17,971 nucleotides of DNA. Source: UBA10649 sp964391765 (GTDB taxonomy: Bacteria > Actinomycetota > Actinomycetes > S36-B12). The stretch is from NCBI GenBank assembly GCA_964391765.1, contig CAYMNG010000053.1:1-17971 (forward strand). Reading direction: 5' to 3'. Under the pieces are notes generated by a model, which was given only the letters and a program-made list of their open reading frames with translations, searched no databases and was not told the origin of the DNA. The translations under genes and the position numbers were made by a program. Positions within the stretch are counted from its first letter, which is position 1; each line of letters opens with the position of its first letter. Shown in pieces: positions 7,320 through 13,475 of the stretch.

Positions 7320-8453
7320 ATGAGCCTGCCCACCGCCGACGCGATCACCGCCGCCCTCGCCACCGTCAAGGATCCGGAGATCAACCGGCCGATCACGGAT
7401 CTGGGCATGGTGAAATCGGCGACCGTCCACGACGACGGCAGCGTCGACGTGGCGGTATGGCTGACGATGGCCGGCTGCCCGATGCGCGACGCGATCACCG
7501 ACCGCGTCCGCACCGCGGTCGGTTCGGTGCCCGGGGTCGCCGAGGTCCGGGTCGAGCTCGACGTCATGAGCGACGAGCAGCGCGCGGCCCTGCGCGAGCA
7601 GTTGCAGGGCCACGCCGAGCGCGAGGTCCCGTTCAACCGGCCGGGGTCACTGACCCGCGTCTACGCGATCGCCTCGGGCAAGGGCGGCGTCGGCAAGTCC
7701 TCGGTGACGGCGAACCTCGCCGTCGCGATGGCCCGGCTCGGGTTGACCGTCGGCCTGCTGGACGCCGACATCTACGGCCATTCGATCCCGCGGATCATCG
7801 GGGTCACCGACCCGCCCAACCGCGTCGAGGGCATGATCATGCCGCCGCAGGCGCACGGGGTCCGGGTCATCTCGATCCTGCCCTTCAAACCCGGCGGGTC
7901 GGCCGAGCCGGTCGCGTTCCGCGGACCGATGCTGCACCGGTACCTGAACTCGTTCCTGACCGACGTGTGGTGGGGCGACCTGGACGTCCTCCTGCTCGAC
8001 CTGCCGCCCGGGACCGGCGACGTCGCGATGTCGACGGCGCAGTTGCTGCCCGGCGCGCAGATCGTGCTCGTCACCACGCCACAGCCGGCCGCCGCCGAGG
8101 TCGCGCTGCGCGCGGGCACCCTCGCGTCGCTGACCCACCAGAAGGTCGCCGGCGTCATCGAGAACATGAGCGGGTTCCCGTGCCCGCACTGCGGGGAGCC
8201 GATCGACCTGTTCGGCATCGGCGGCGGGTCGATCGTCGCCCAGTCCCTGACCAAGCAACTCGGTGCCGAGGTGCCGCTGCTCGGTCAGATCCCGTTCGAT
8301 CCGGACCTGCGGGTCGGTGGCGACGCCGGTCAGCCGTTGGTCCTGGCCCACCCGGACGCACCGGCCGCCCGGGTGCTCACCCAGATCGCCGAACGGCTGG
8401 GCAAGCGCCCGCGCGGCCTGGCCGGGGTGTCGCTGGGGCTCACGCCGACGTGA
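7320..8453 (+). CDS. mrp: Mrp/NBP35-family iron-sulfur cluster carrier ATPase
   Basis: 377-residue P-loop ATPase thought to carry or transfer Fe-S clusters in the cytosol (Mrp/ApbC family). The N-terminal 100 residues are an MIP18/DUF59-type domain (VKDPEINRPITDLGMV and MAGCPMRD). The deviant Walker A GKGGVGKSS spans residues 120-128 and is followed by GLLDADIYGHSIPRI. Switch regions include LLLDLPPGTGDV. The cluster-binding CPHC pair sits at Cys288 and Cys291. Start ATG 7320 is preceded by a leaderless-type -10 box, not a ribosome binding site. Its stop overlaps the convergent 3-hydroxyanthranilate dioxygenase gene by 14 bp, so the two mRNAs have complementary 3' ends. Confidence 0.95.
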   Translation: MSLPTADAITAALATVKDPEINRPITDLGMVKSATVHDDGSVDVAVWLTMAGCPMRDAITDRVRTAVGSVPGVAEVRVELDVMSDEQRAALREQLQGHAEREVPFNRPGSLTRVYAIASGKGGVGKSSVTANLAVAMARLGLTVGLLDADIYGHSIPRIIGVTDPPNRVEGMIMPPQAHGVRVISILPFKPGGSAEPVAFRGPMLHRYLNSFLTDVWWGDLDVLLLDLPPGTGDVAMSTAQLLPGAQIVLVTTPQPAAAEVALRAGTLASLTHQKVAGVIENMSGFPCPHCGEPIDLFGIGGGSIVAQSLTKQLGAEVPLLGQIPFDPDLRVGGDAGQPLVLAHPDAPAARVLTQIAERLGKRPRGLAGVSLGLTPT

Positions 8454-8976
8454 CGACCCGTGCCGGGTGCTCCGTCCCGCACTTCGTGCACATGCGCCCG
8501 GCCACATCGGCCTCGAAGTCCGCGTAGACCGGCGGCAGGTCGGCGACGATGTCGGTCACCTGGAGCTCCACCGACCGGACCAGGTTGTCGCAGTTCGGGC
8601 AGTACCACTCGAACCGCTCGGTCGTCCCCGGCTCGCGCACGCGTTCGACGACGATCCCGATCGAACCGGGCTCGGGCCGCTGCGGGGAGTGCGGCAGACC
8701 ACGCGGCAGCATCCACATGTCTCCTTCGCCGATGTCGACCCGACGCCGGCCGTGCGGGGTCATGACGATCAGGTGCATGTTCCCCTTGACCTGGTAGAAG
8801 TACTCCTCGTACGGGTCGACGTGGAAGTCGTCGCGCTCGTTCGGGCCGCCGACGATCTGGACGATGAAGTCCTCGCCGGTGGGCAGCACCTGGCGGTTGT
8901 TCACCGGCGGGCGCAGCGTCGGGCCGAACTCGGCGAGCCAGTGCGGGAACGAGACCGGGTCGGGGACGGTCGTCAT
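8440..8976 (-). CDS. nbaC: 3-hydroxyanthranilate 3,4-dioxygenase
   Basis: Non-haem Fe(II) cupin that opens the ring of 3-hydroxyanthranilate with O2 to give 2-amino-3-carboxymuconate-6-semialdehyde. Length 178 matches bacterial enzymes. All expected residues are present, one position shifted from my recollection of the Cupriavidus enzyme: iron ligands His52, Glu58 and His96; substrate contacts Arg48, Arg100 and Glu111. A C-terminal rubredoxin-like site has Cys126/Cys129 (YCPNC) and Cys163/Cys166 (MCTKC), typical of bacterial rather than animal forms. Its ATG overlaps the RidA stop in an ATGA, so the two are translationally coupled. The next two steps of the pathway are encoded just upstream, which points to tryptophan/kynurenine or 2-nitrobenzoate-type catabolism rather than NAD synthesis. 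Confidence 0.95.
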   Translation of the reverse strand: MTTVPDPVSFPHWLAEFGPTLRPPVNNRQVLPTGEDFIVQIVGGPNERDDFHVDPYEEYFYQVKGNMHLIVMTPHGRRRVDIGEGDMWMLPRGLPHSPQRPEPGSIGIVVERVREPGTTERFEWYCPNCDNLVRSVELQVTDIVADLPPVYADFEADVAGRMCTKCGTEHPARVVTSA

Positions 8977-9464
8977 CGGGGTGCTCCTGTCGGTTCGGGT
9001 CGGGGCGCTTCGATCGGGCCGCGTACGGCGTGGGCGATGACCTGGATCTCGACGACCAGGTCGGGGTGCGGGAGCGCGGCGACCGCGACGGTCGTCCGCG
9101 CCGGGCCGGTCTCGGCGGCGAAGTACTCCGCGTACGCCGCGTTGTAGCCGTCGAAGTCGGCCATACTCGTGAGGAAGGTCGTCACCTGGACGACGTCGGC
9201 CAGGTGCGCGCCGGCGGCCCGGAGGATGCGATCGATGTTCTCGATCACCGCGCGGGTCTGAACGGCGATGTCGGTCGTCAGCGTCCCGTCGTCGGCGCGG
9301 CTCGCCCCGGCGATGGACCCGTCGGGTCGTCTGCTGCTCGTGCCGCTGACGAAGACCAGGTCGCCGGCGCGGTGAGCGTGCGGGTACGCCCCGCGCGGGG
9401 CGGCAGCCTCGGGGAGCACGATCGCCTGGCGGCCTGAGCCCGGCTGGGGTGTGTGGTCCGGCAT
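8973..9464 (-). CDS. nbaF: RidA-family 2-aminomuconate deaminase
   Basis: 163-residue Rid/YjgF trimer-type protein. In this neighbourhood the best call is 2-aminomuconate deaminase, which releases ammonia from 2-aminomuconate to give 4-oxalocrotonate. Family features: GAYPHAHRAGDLVFVSGTSSRRPDG, AVQTRAVIENIDRILRAAGAHLADVVQVTTFL, and a C-terminal ARTTVAVAALPHPDLVVEIQVIA holding the conserved Arg and Glu of the active cleft. Start ATG 9464 has GGAGG 5 nt upstream. It follows the decarboxylase gene by 35 bp and overlaps the dioxygenase start by 4 bp. A generic enamine/imine deaminase is the alternative; the flanking pathway genes favour the specific role. An aminomuconate-semialdehyde dehydrogenase, needed between the decarboxylase and this step, is not in the window. 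Confidence 0.85.
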   Translation of the reverse strand: MPDHTPQPGSGRQAIVLPEAAAPRGAYPHAHRAGDLVFVSGTSSRRPDGSIAGASRADDGTLTTDIAVQTRAVIENIDRILRAAGAHLADVVQVTTFLTSMADFDGYNAAYAEYFAAETGPARTTVAVAALPHPDLVVEIQVIAHAVRGPIEAPRPEPTGAPR

Positions 9465-9499
9465 CGGTACCTCCGTTCGCGTGCTGCGCCGAGGCGAGG

Positions 9500-10498
9500 T
9501 CAACCGTCGAGGAATCGCAGTGCGTTGTCGCGCAGTATCGCGGTCTTCTCCACCGGTGTCAGCAGGTCGTTGTCCCGCACCGACGCGCCGGCGGGCACCT
9601 CTCCCAAGGGGTACGGATAGTCGCTGCCCATCACGACGTTCTCCGCGCCCATCATGTCGACCAGGTACCGGACGGTCCGCTGATCGAACACGACGCTGTC
9701 GACCAGGAACCGTCCGACGTAGCCCGACGGCGCGAACTGCGAGCCACGGACCACGTCCGGGCGCATCCGCCAGGCGTTGTCGACACGGCCGAGCCAGAAG
9801 GCGAACGACCCGCCGCCGTGGGCGAAGCAGATGCGCAGGGACTCCGGCAGCTGATCGAAGACCCCGCCGAGGACCATCGCCAGGATCGACAGGTGCGTCT
9901 CCGCCGGCATCCCCGCCAGCCACTGCGCCATCCATCGGTCCAGGCGCGGCGAGGAGGCCATATCCCACGGATGGACGAACACCGGGGTTCCCGATGCGGC
10001 GCAGTGCTGCAGGAAGGTGACGATGCCGGCGTCGTCGAGGTCCCGGTCGCCGACGTGGTTGCCGATCTCCACGCCGCGATGGCCGGCGGCCAGGCAGCGG
10101 TCGAGTTCTGCGCAGGCGGCGTCGGTGTCCTGCAGGGGCACCTGACAGAACGGAAGGAGCCGATCGGTCGCCTCGCCGCAGATCTGCAGGGCCAGGTCGT
10201 TGAAGATCCGCGCGACCGCCGCGGCCTGCCCGGGCGGGCGGTCGTACGCGAAGAACACCGGGGTCGGTGACACGACCTGGGTACCGACACCGCAGGCAGC
10301 CATGTCGGCCAGGCGGGTCTCGGCGTTCCACGCGCGGTCGGTGATCGCCCGGAACTCCCGGTCCCCGAGCATCATCATCGCCTCGCGTTCGGACTCCACG
10401 CGCAGCCACGGCCACGGGCCCGCGCCGAGTCCGCGCAGGTCGGGCCAACCGCGCGGCACGTAGTGGCTGTGGACGTCGATCGCGGCGACGGGGCTCAT
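9500..10498 (-). CDS. nbaD: 2-amino-3-carboxymuconate-6-semialdehyde decarboxylase (ACMSD)
   Basis: Zinc-dependent amidohydrolase-superfamily decarboxylase that removes CO2 from the ring-opened product of 3-hydroxyanthranilate and so diverts it from quinolinate. Length 332 is typical. Metal site motifs: HSHYVP with His10 and His12, a mid-protein VFVHPWDM, FAHGGGSFAF, and the C-terminal GSDYPYPLGE supplying the Asp. Together these are characteristic of ACMSD rather than a generic amidohydrolase-2 protein. Its ATG at 10498 overlaps the tatB stop in an ATGA, an unusual partner: translation may be coupled to the protein-export gene. With the RidA protein and the dioxygenase downstream it makes a compact three-gene catabolic module on the minus strand. 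Confidence 0.93.
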   Translation of the reverse strand: MSPVAAIDVHSHYVPRGWPDLRGLGAGPWPWLRVESEREAMMMLGDREFRAITDRAWNAETRLADMAACGVGTQVVSPTPVFFAYDRPPGQAAAVARIFNDLALQICGEATDRLLPFCQVPLQDTDAACAELDRCLAAGHRGVEIGNHVGDRDLDDAGIVTFLQHCAASGTPVFVHPWDMASSPRLDRWMAQWLAGMPAETHLSILAMVLGGVFDQLPESLRICFAHGGGSFAFWLGRVDNAWRMRPDVVRGSQFAPSGYVGRFLVDSVVFDQRTVRYLVDMMGAENVVMGSDYPYPLGEVPAGASVRDNDLLTPVEKTAILRDNALRFLDG

Positions 10499-10851
10499 GT
10501 CGTGTCGGGGTCGTAGGACGGTCGAGCCTGCGGCGGGTCACCGGCGTCGGCGGCGGTCGGCTTCGGCGCGGTCGGCGTCGACTCCGTGCCCGGGTCGGTG
10601 GACCCGTCGAGCAGCCCGGCCGCCAGCCGGCGGGGGTGGAACTCCTGCAGCGACTTGACCGTGTCCACGGCGTCGGACAGGTCGATCCCGGCGGAGTCCA
10701 CGAGGTCCTTGCGGGCGCCCGAGGCCATCTGTCGGATCTGCCCCAGCCACTTCGCCGCGTCGGCCGCGGCCCGCGGCAACCGGTCCGGACCGAAGACCAG
10801 CAGCGCGATCAGGGCGATGACGACGATCTCGCCGATGCCGATGTCGAACAC
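10495..10851 (-). CDS. tatB: Sec-independent translocase subunit TatB
   Basis: TatB partners TatC in recognising twin-arginine signal peptides at the cytoplasmic membrane. 118 residues: a single N-terminal transmembrane helix (GEIVVIALIALLVFGPDRLP) with the conserved Glu and the FGP hinge, an amphipathic helix (AAADAAKWLGQIRQMASGARKDL), then an acidic, Pro/Ala-rich disordered tail. The first residues, MFDIG, are typical of TatB rather than TatA. It starts with GTG 2 nt after the htrA stop, and its own stop overlaps the ACMSD start by 4 bp. The htrA-tatB pair is common in actinobacteria; tatA and tatC are not in the window. Confidence 0.93.
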   Translation of the reverse strand: MFDIGIGEIVVIALIALLVFGPDRLPRAAADAAKWLGQIRQMASGARKDLVDSAGIDLSDAVDTVKSLQEFHPRRLAAGLLDGSTDPGTESTPTAPKPTAADAGDPPQARPSYDPDTT

Positions 10852-10853
10852 GA

Positions 10854-11966
10854 TCAGCCGCTCCCGTCGTCGCCGAGGACCAGCTCGGTGGACGCCTCGG
10901 TGCCGCTGCGCTCGTAATGGATCGTGACGGTGTCGCCCGGGGCGAAACTGCGCACGGCGACGACGAGTTCGGTCGCGTCGTCGATCACGCGGTCGTCGAC
11001 CCCGGTGATCACGTCGCCGGCCCGAAGTCCCGCGTCGGCGGCCCCGGTACCGGGCGTCACCGACCCGACCCGCGCTCCGGTTCCGGTGTACGCCAGGTCG
11101 AGCTTGACCCCCATCAGCGGGGTGCGGGACCGGCCGGTCGAGATGAGCTCCTCGGCGATCCGCTTGGCCGAGTTGCTCGGGATCGCGAACCCCAGCCCGA
11201 TGTTGCCGGCCTCGGCGTTCGGGTCGGTCACCAGGCTCGCGATCGCCGACGTGACCCCGACGACCTGTCCCGTCCCGTCGAGCAGCGGCCCGCCGGAGTT
11301 GCCGGGGTTGATCGCCGCGTCCGTCTGGATCGCGTTGATGTACGCCAGATCCGACCGGTCGCCGGCCGTCACCGGACGATCGAGCGCGCTGACGATCCCT
11401 GCGGTCACCGTGCCGTCCAGGCCCAACGGCGCACCGATCGCGATGACCTCGTCGCCGACGTGGATCGCCGCGGAGTCACCGAACGAGACCGCGGGCAGGC
11501 CGGTGCGATCGACCTTCACGACGGCGAGGTCGTAGGAGGGGTTCGTGCCGACCACCGTGCCGGCGGTCCGTGTTCCGTCGGCGAACACGACCGTGAGAGT
11601 GCCACCGTCGGCGACCAGGTCGACGACGTGGTTGTTCGTCAGGACGTACCCCCCGGGCCGGATGACGAACCCCGATCCGCTGCCGGACTTCGCGGTCCCC
11701 TCGGCCAGGATCGACACGACCGACGGCAACGCCGAGGCGGCGATCGAGGCGATGTCCCCCTCCGCGTGCGTACCGACCGGGTGCGCGGGGGCGACCGGCG
11801 GCGCCGCGGCGGCCGACCCGTCCTTCGCCCGGTCGACACTGCGCCCGGCCGCGTACCCGGCCAGCCCGGCGAACGCACCGACGACGGCGGACACCACGAC
11901 CGCGATCACCACCGTGCCCAGCAGGCCCGGCCCGCGGCGCACGACGCGCGGCGGCTGATCGGCCAT
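10854..11966 (-). CDS. htrA: HtrA/DegP-family membrane-anchored serine protease
   Basis: Trypsin-like envelope-stress protease, anchored so that its catalytic domain lies outside the membrane. 370 residues: short basic N-terminus, transmembrane helix about residues 14-41, linker, then the protease domain with the complete triad His113 (LTNNHVVD), Asp146 (YDLAVVKVD) and Ser224 (NPGNSGGPLL), and one PDZ domain from about 280 (LMGVKLDLAYTG, then ADAGLRAGDVI). I chose ATG 11966 because AGGAG lies 5 nt upstream on the minus strand; the open frame runs further to 12086 without homology. It is first in the htrA-tatB-ACMSD-RidA-dioxygenase run and divergent from the methyltransferase. In mycobacteria sigE and rseA normally lie next to it; here they do not. 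Confidence 0.95.
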   Translation of the reverse strand: MADQPPRVVRRGPGLLGTVVIAVVVSAVVGAFAGLAGYAAGRSVDRAKDGSAAAAPPVAPAHPVGTHAEGDIASIAASALPSVVSILAEGTAKSGSGSGFVIRPGGYVLTNNHVVDLVADGGTLTVVFADGTRTAGTVVGTNPSYDLAVVKVDRTGLPAVSFGDSAAIHVGDEVIAIGAPLGLDGTVTAGIVSALDRPVTAGDRSDLAYINAIQTDAAINPGNSGGPLLDGTGQVVGVTSAIASLVTDPNAEAGNIGLGFAIPSNSAKRIAEELISTGRSRTPLMGVKLDLAYTGTGARVGSVTPGTGAADAGLRAGDVITGVDDRVIDDATELVVAVRSFAPGDTVTIHYERSGTEASTELVLGDDGSG

Positions 11967-12006
11967 GGGTGCTCCTGTCCTCGGCTCGTCGGCCACGACG
12001 TTCGTC

Positions 12007-12039
12007 CCCGAGGGTAGTTGACTAGGCTGCACCCTCGGG
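12007..12039. promoter_or_regulatory. Operator-like dyad in the htrA / methyltransferase divergent region
   Basis: CCCGAGGGT at 12007-12015 and its exact reverse complement ACCCTCGGG at 12031-12039 flank a 15-nt spacer. The spacer holds TAGGCT (12023-12028), a -10 candidate for the plus-strand methyltransferase. The left arm overlaps TACCCT on the minus strand (12016 to 12011), a -10 candidate for htrA. The position suits a regulator of both divergent promoters; promoter assignments are by eye. Confidence 0.5.
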
Positions 12040-12096
12040 CGGCCGCGGGGCGGTCCCCTCGCCCGCGGATCACGGAGGTGCCCCATCGACAGCGCA

Positions 12097-12777
12097 ATGA
12101 CCGACCCCCCGATGCCGGCGGCCGACGTCCCGTCCGCCCTGTCCTGGGCCTACGTCGACGGCTGGCCCGAGGAGGGTCTGCCGATCCGTGAGGCGCGCGT
12201 TCGCGGCGACGAACTCGGCTGTCCGGCGATCAGCCGCCCGGGGGCGGCGCTCCTGCAACTGCTCGCCTCGTGCCTGTCCGCCGGCGCGGTCGTCGAGATC
12301 GGTACCGGCGCCGGCGTCTCCGGTGCCGCACTGCTCGCCGGGATGACCCCGACGGGGGTCCTGACGAGCATCGACGTCGAGGCCGAGCACCAGCGCATGG
12401 CCCGCGAGATGCTCGTCGGGCTGGGCTACGACCACACCCGGGTCCGGCTCATCGCCGGCCGCGCACTGGACGTCCTGCCGCGGCTGTCCGACGCCGCGTA
12501 CGACATCGTGTTCATCGACGGCGACAAGACCGAGTACCCCGCGATCCTCGCGCAGGCCAAGCGGCTGCTGCGCGACGGCGGACTCGTCATCATGGACAAC
12601 ATCTTGTGGAGCGGGCGGGTCGCGGACCCGGCCGAGCGCGATCCGCAGACCAACGCCCTGCGCGACGCCGCGGCACTGGTCAAGGCCGACGACGAGTGGC
12701 TGCCGACCCTGTTGTCGGTGGGCGACGGGCTACTCGTCGCGGCACTGCACCGCACCGAGCCGGTCGACCAGGTCTGA
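12097..12777 (+). CDS. Class I SAM-dependent O-methyltransferase
   Basis: 226-residue Rossmann-fold O-methyltransferase of the family close to catechol O-methyltransferase; its substrate is unknown. SAM motif I is VVEIGTGAGVSG, an acidic residue follows in LTSIDVEAEH, FIDGDKTEYP carries a metal/catalytic Asp, and IMDNILWSGRV is the signature of the cation-dependent subgroup. From memory it resembles mycobacterial Rv1220c, which sits beside sigE; here it is divergent from htrA instead. The start is uncertain: ATG 12097 is 18 nt from the only good Shine-Dalgarno sequence (GGAGG, 12074-12078), while an in-frame ATC at 12085 sits at ideal spacing. A 44-bp palindrome follows the stop. Confidence 0.92.
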   Translation: MTDPPMPAADVPSALSWAYVDGWPEEGLPIREARVRGDELGCPAISRPGAALLQLLASCLSAGAVVEIGTGAGVSGAALLAGMTPTGVLTSIDVEAEHQRMAREMLVGLGYDHTRVRLIAGRALDVLPRLSDAAYDIVFIDGDKTEYPAILAQAKRLLRDGGLVIMDNILWSGRVADPAERDPQTNALRDAAALVKADDEWLPTLLSVGDGLLVAALHRTEPVDQV

Positions 12778-12791
12778 GCCAGACGCGCCAG

Positions 12792-12835
12792 ACGTACGAA
12801 GGCCCCGGACGGATCCGTCCGGGGCCTTCGTACGT
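12792..12835. terminator. 44-bp perfect palindrome, probable bidirectional terminator
   Basis: Two exactly complementary 22-nt arms centred on GGATCC (12811-12816), containing GAAGGCCCCGGAC and its mirror. It lies between the methyltransferase stop (12777) and the stop of the convergent DUF3117 gene, so it can end transcripts from both sides. There is no U-tract, as is common in high-GC actinobacteria. One arm alone could not form the hairpin loop until trimmed by a few central bases. Confidence 0.8.
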
Positions 12836-12841
12836 TCGTCG

Positions 12842-13009
12842 TCAGGCGAACAGGGCCAGCAACTTCGCGCCGAGGTCCTTGGCCTCCTCCGCATTGAGTT
12901 CGACGACCAGTCGGCCGCCGCCCTCCAGGGGCACCCGCATCACGTAGCCACGGCCCTCCTTGGTCACCTCGAGCGGACCATCGCCCGTTCTCGGCTTCAT
13001 CGCGGCCAT
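12842..13009 (-). CDS. DUF3117 small protein
   Basis: 55-residue protein of the DUF3117 family, which is small, conserved in actinobacteria and of unknown function. The sequence starts MAAMKPRTGDGPLEVTKEG and continues with a beta-rich RGYVMRVPLEGGGRLVVELN and a C-terminal helix AEEAKDLGAKLLALF. I chose ATG 13009, since the family starts here and GGGGA lies upstream; the open frame continues far upstream without family resemblance. A second ATG four codons in is also possible. From memory it corresponds to mycobacterial Rv1211. A minus-strand GATAAT at 13094-13089 is a possible -10, giving a leader of about 75 nt. Confidence 0.9.
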   Translation of the reverse strand: MAAMKPRTGDGPLEVTKEGRGYVMRVPLEGGGRLVVELNAEEAKDLGAKLLALFA

Positions 13010-13131
13010 GCACGTCCCCTTTCGCCGGTCGGTCACCCGGCCCGCCGTCGCACCCGCGAGCCGATGGGCGCGTTCGAGCGCCGCGGACATTATCGCCGAC
13101 GGGTCGGACGCCGGATCCTCCGGGTCGCGTG

Positions 13132-13359
13132 CTAGCCCGGCTCGCGCAGTCGGTCGATCTGCTCCTGCAGGTCCGCGAGCGTCGCGTCGACCTCGTCCAT
13201 CCGGTACCCGCGCGCGACGACGTCGAAGGCCGGCCGGCCATCGTGGACGGCCGGCCGCAGGTCGGGCTCGGCGGCCGGCAGGTCGCCGAACAGCCCGAGG
13301 ACGGCCAGGAACCCGACCGCGACCACGGCCAGGGCGACGATCACGAACAGCCAGGTCAC
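13132..13359 (-). CDS. Small DivIVA-like membrane protein
   Basis: 75-residue protein with one N-terminal transmembrane helix (MTWLFVIVALAVVAVGFLAVLGLF), a short Pro/Asp-rich linker, and a C-terminal segment FDVVARGYRMDEVDATLADLQEQIDRL. That last part resembles the DivIVA N-terminal motif (F-x-x-x-x-x-GY-x-x-x-EVD), followed by a short coiled-coil helix. From memory mycobacterial Rv1209 has the same layout. It starts at GTG 13359 with GGTGGA about 8 nt upstream. It could bind curved membrane or the DivIVA/Wag31 polar scaffold; that is inference. It is in line with the DUF3117 gene, 122 bp upstream of it on the minus strand. Confidence 0.75.
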   Translation of the reverse strand: MTWLFVIVALAVVAVGFLAVLGLFGDLPAAEPDLRPAVHDGRPAFDVVARGYRMDEVDATLADLQEQIDRLREPG

Positions 13360-13400
13360 GGGGACATTCCACCACGGCCCCGCGGCCGGGTCGTCGCGAC

Positions 13401-13457
13401 TTGCGCGCCGACGCGATTAGTTCTATATTCAACGATATAGATGAACCATCAACTAAT
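13401..13457 (+). promoter_or_regulatory. AT-rich promoter and MarR-like operator of the YceI gene
   Basis: TTGCGC (13401-13406), a 17-nt spacer and TATATT (13424-13429) form a sigma-70-type promoter with a predicted start near 13436. Centred on the same point (13436.5) are nested inverted repeats: ATTAGTT/AACTAAT (13416-13422 and 13451-13457) and TTCA/TGAA (13428-13431 and 13442-13445). The inner 18 bp match their own reverse complement at 14 positions, the size and place expected for a MarR-type repressor site. Confidence 0.65.
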
Positions 13458-13475
13458 TACTCCCGAGGAGAAGCC

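Noticed and set aside
8973..10541. 522-codon minus-strand frame ending in the RidA protein
   Set aside because: Only its last 163 codons are a protein; the rest is the wrong frame of ACMSD. The RidA start at 9464 has a good ribosome binding site.
10917..12017. 366-codon plus-strand frame opposite htrA
   Set aside because: Shadow of htrA, whose triad and PDZ domain are intact on the other strand.
12842..13432. Long N-terminal extension of the DUF3117 frame
   Set aside because: The extension is out-of-frame reading of the DivIVA-like gene; the family begins at 13009.
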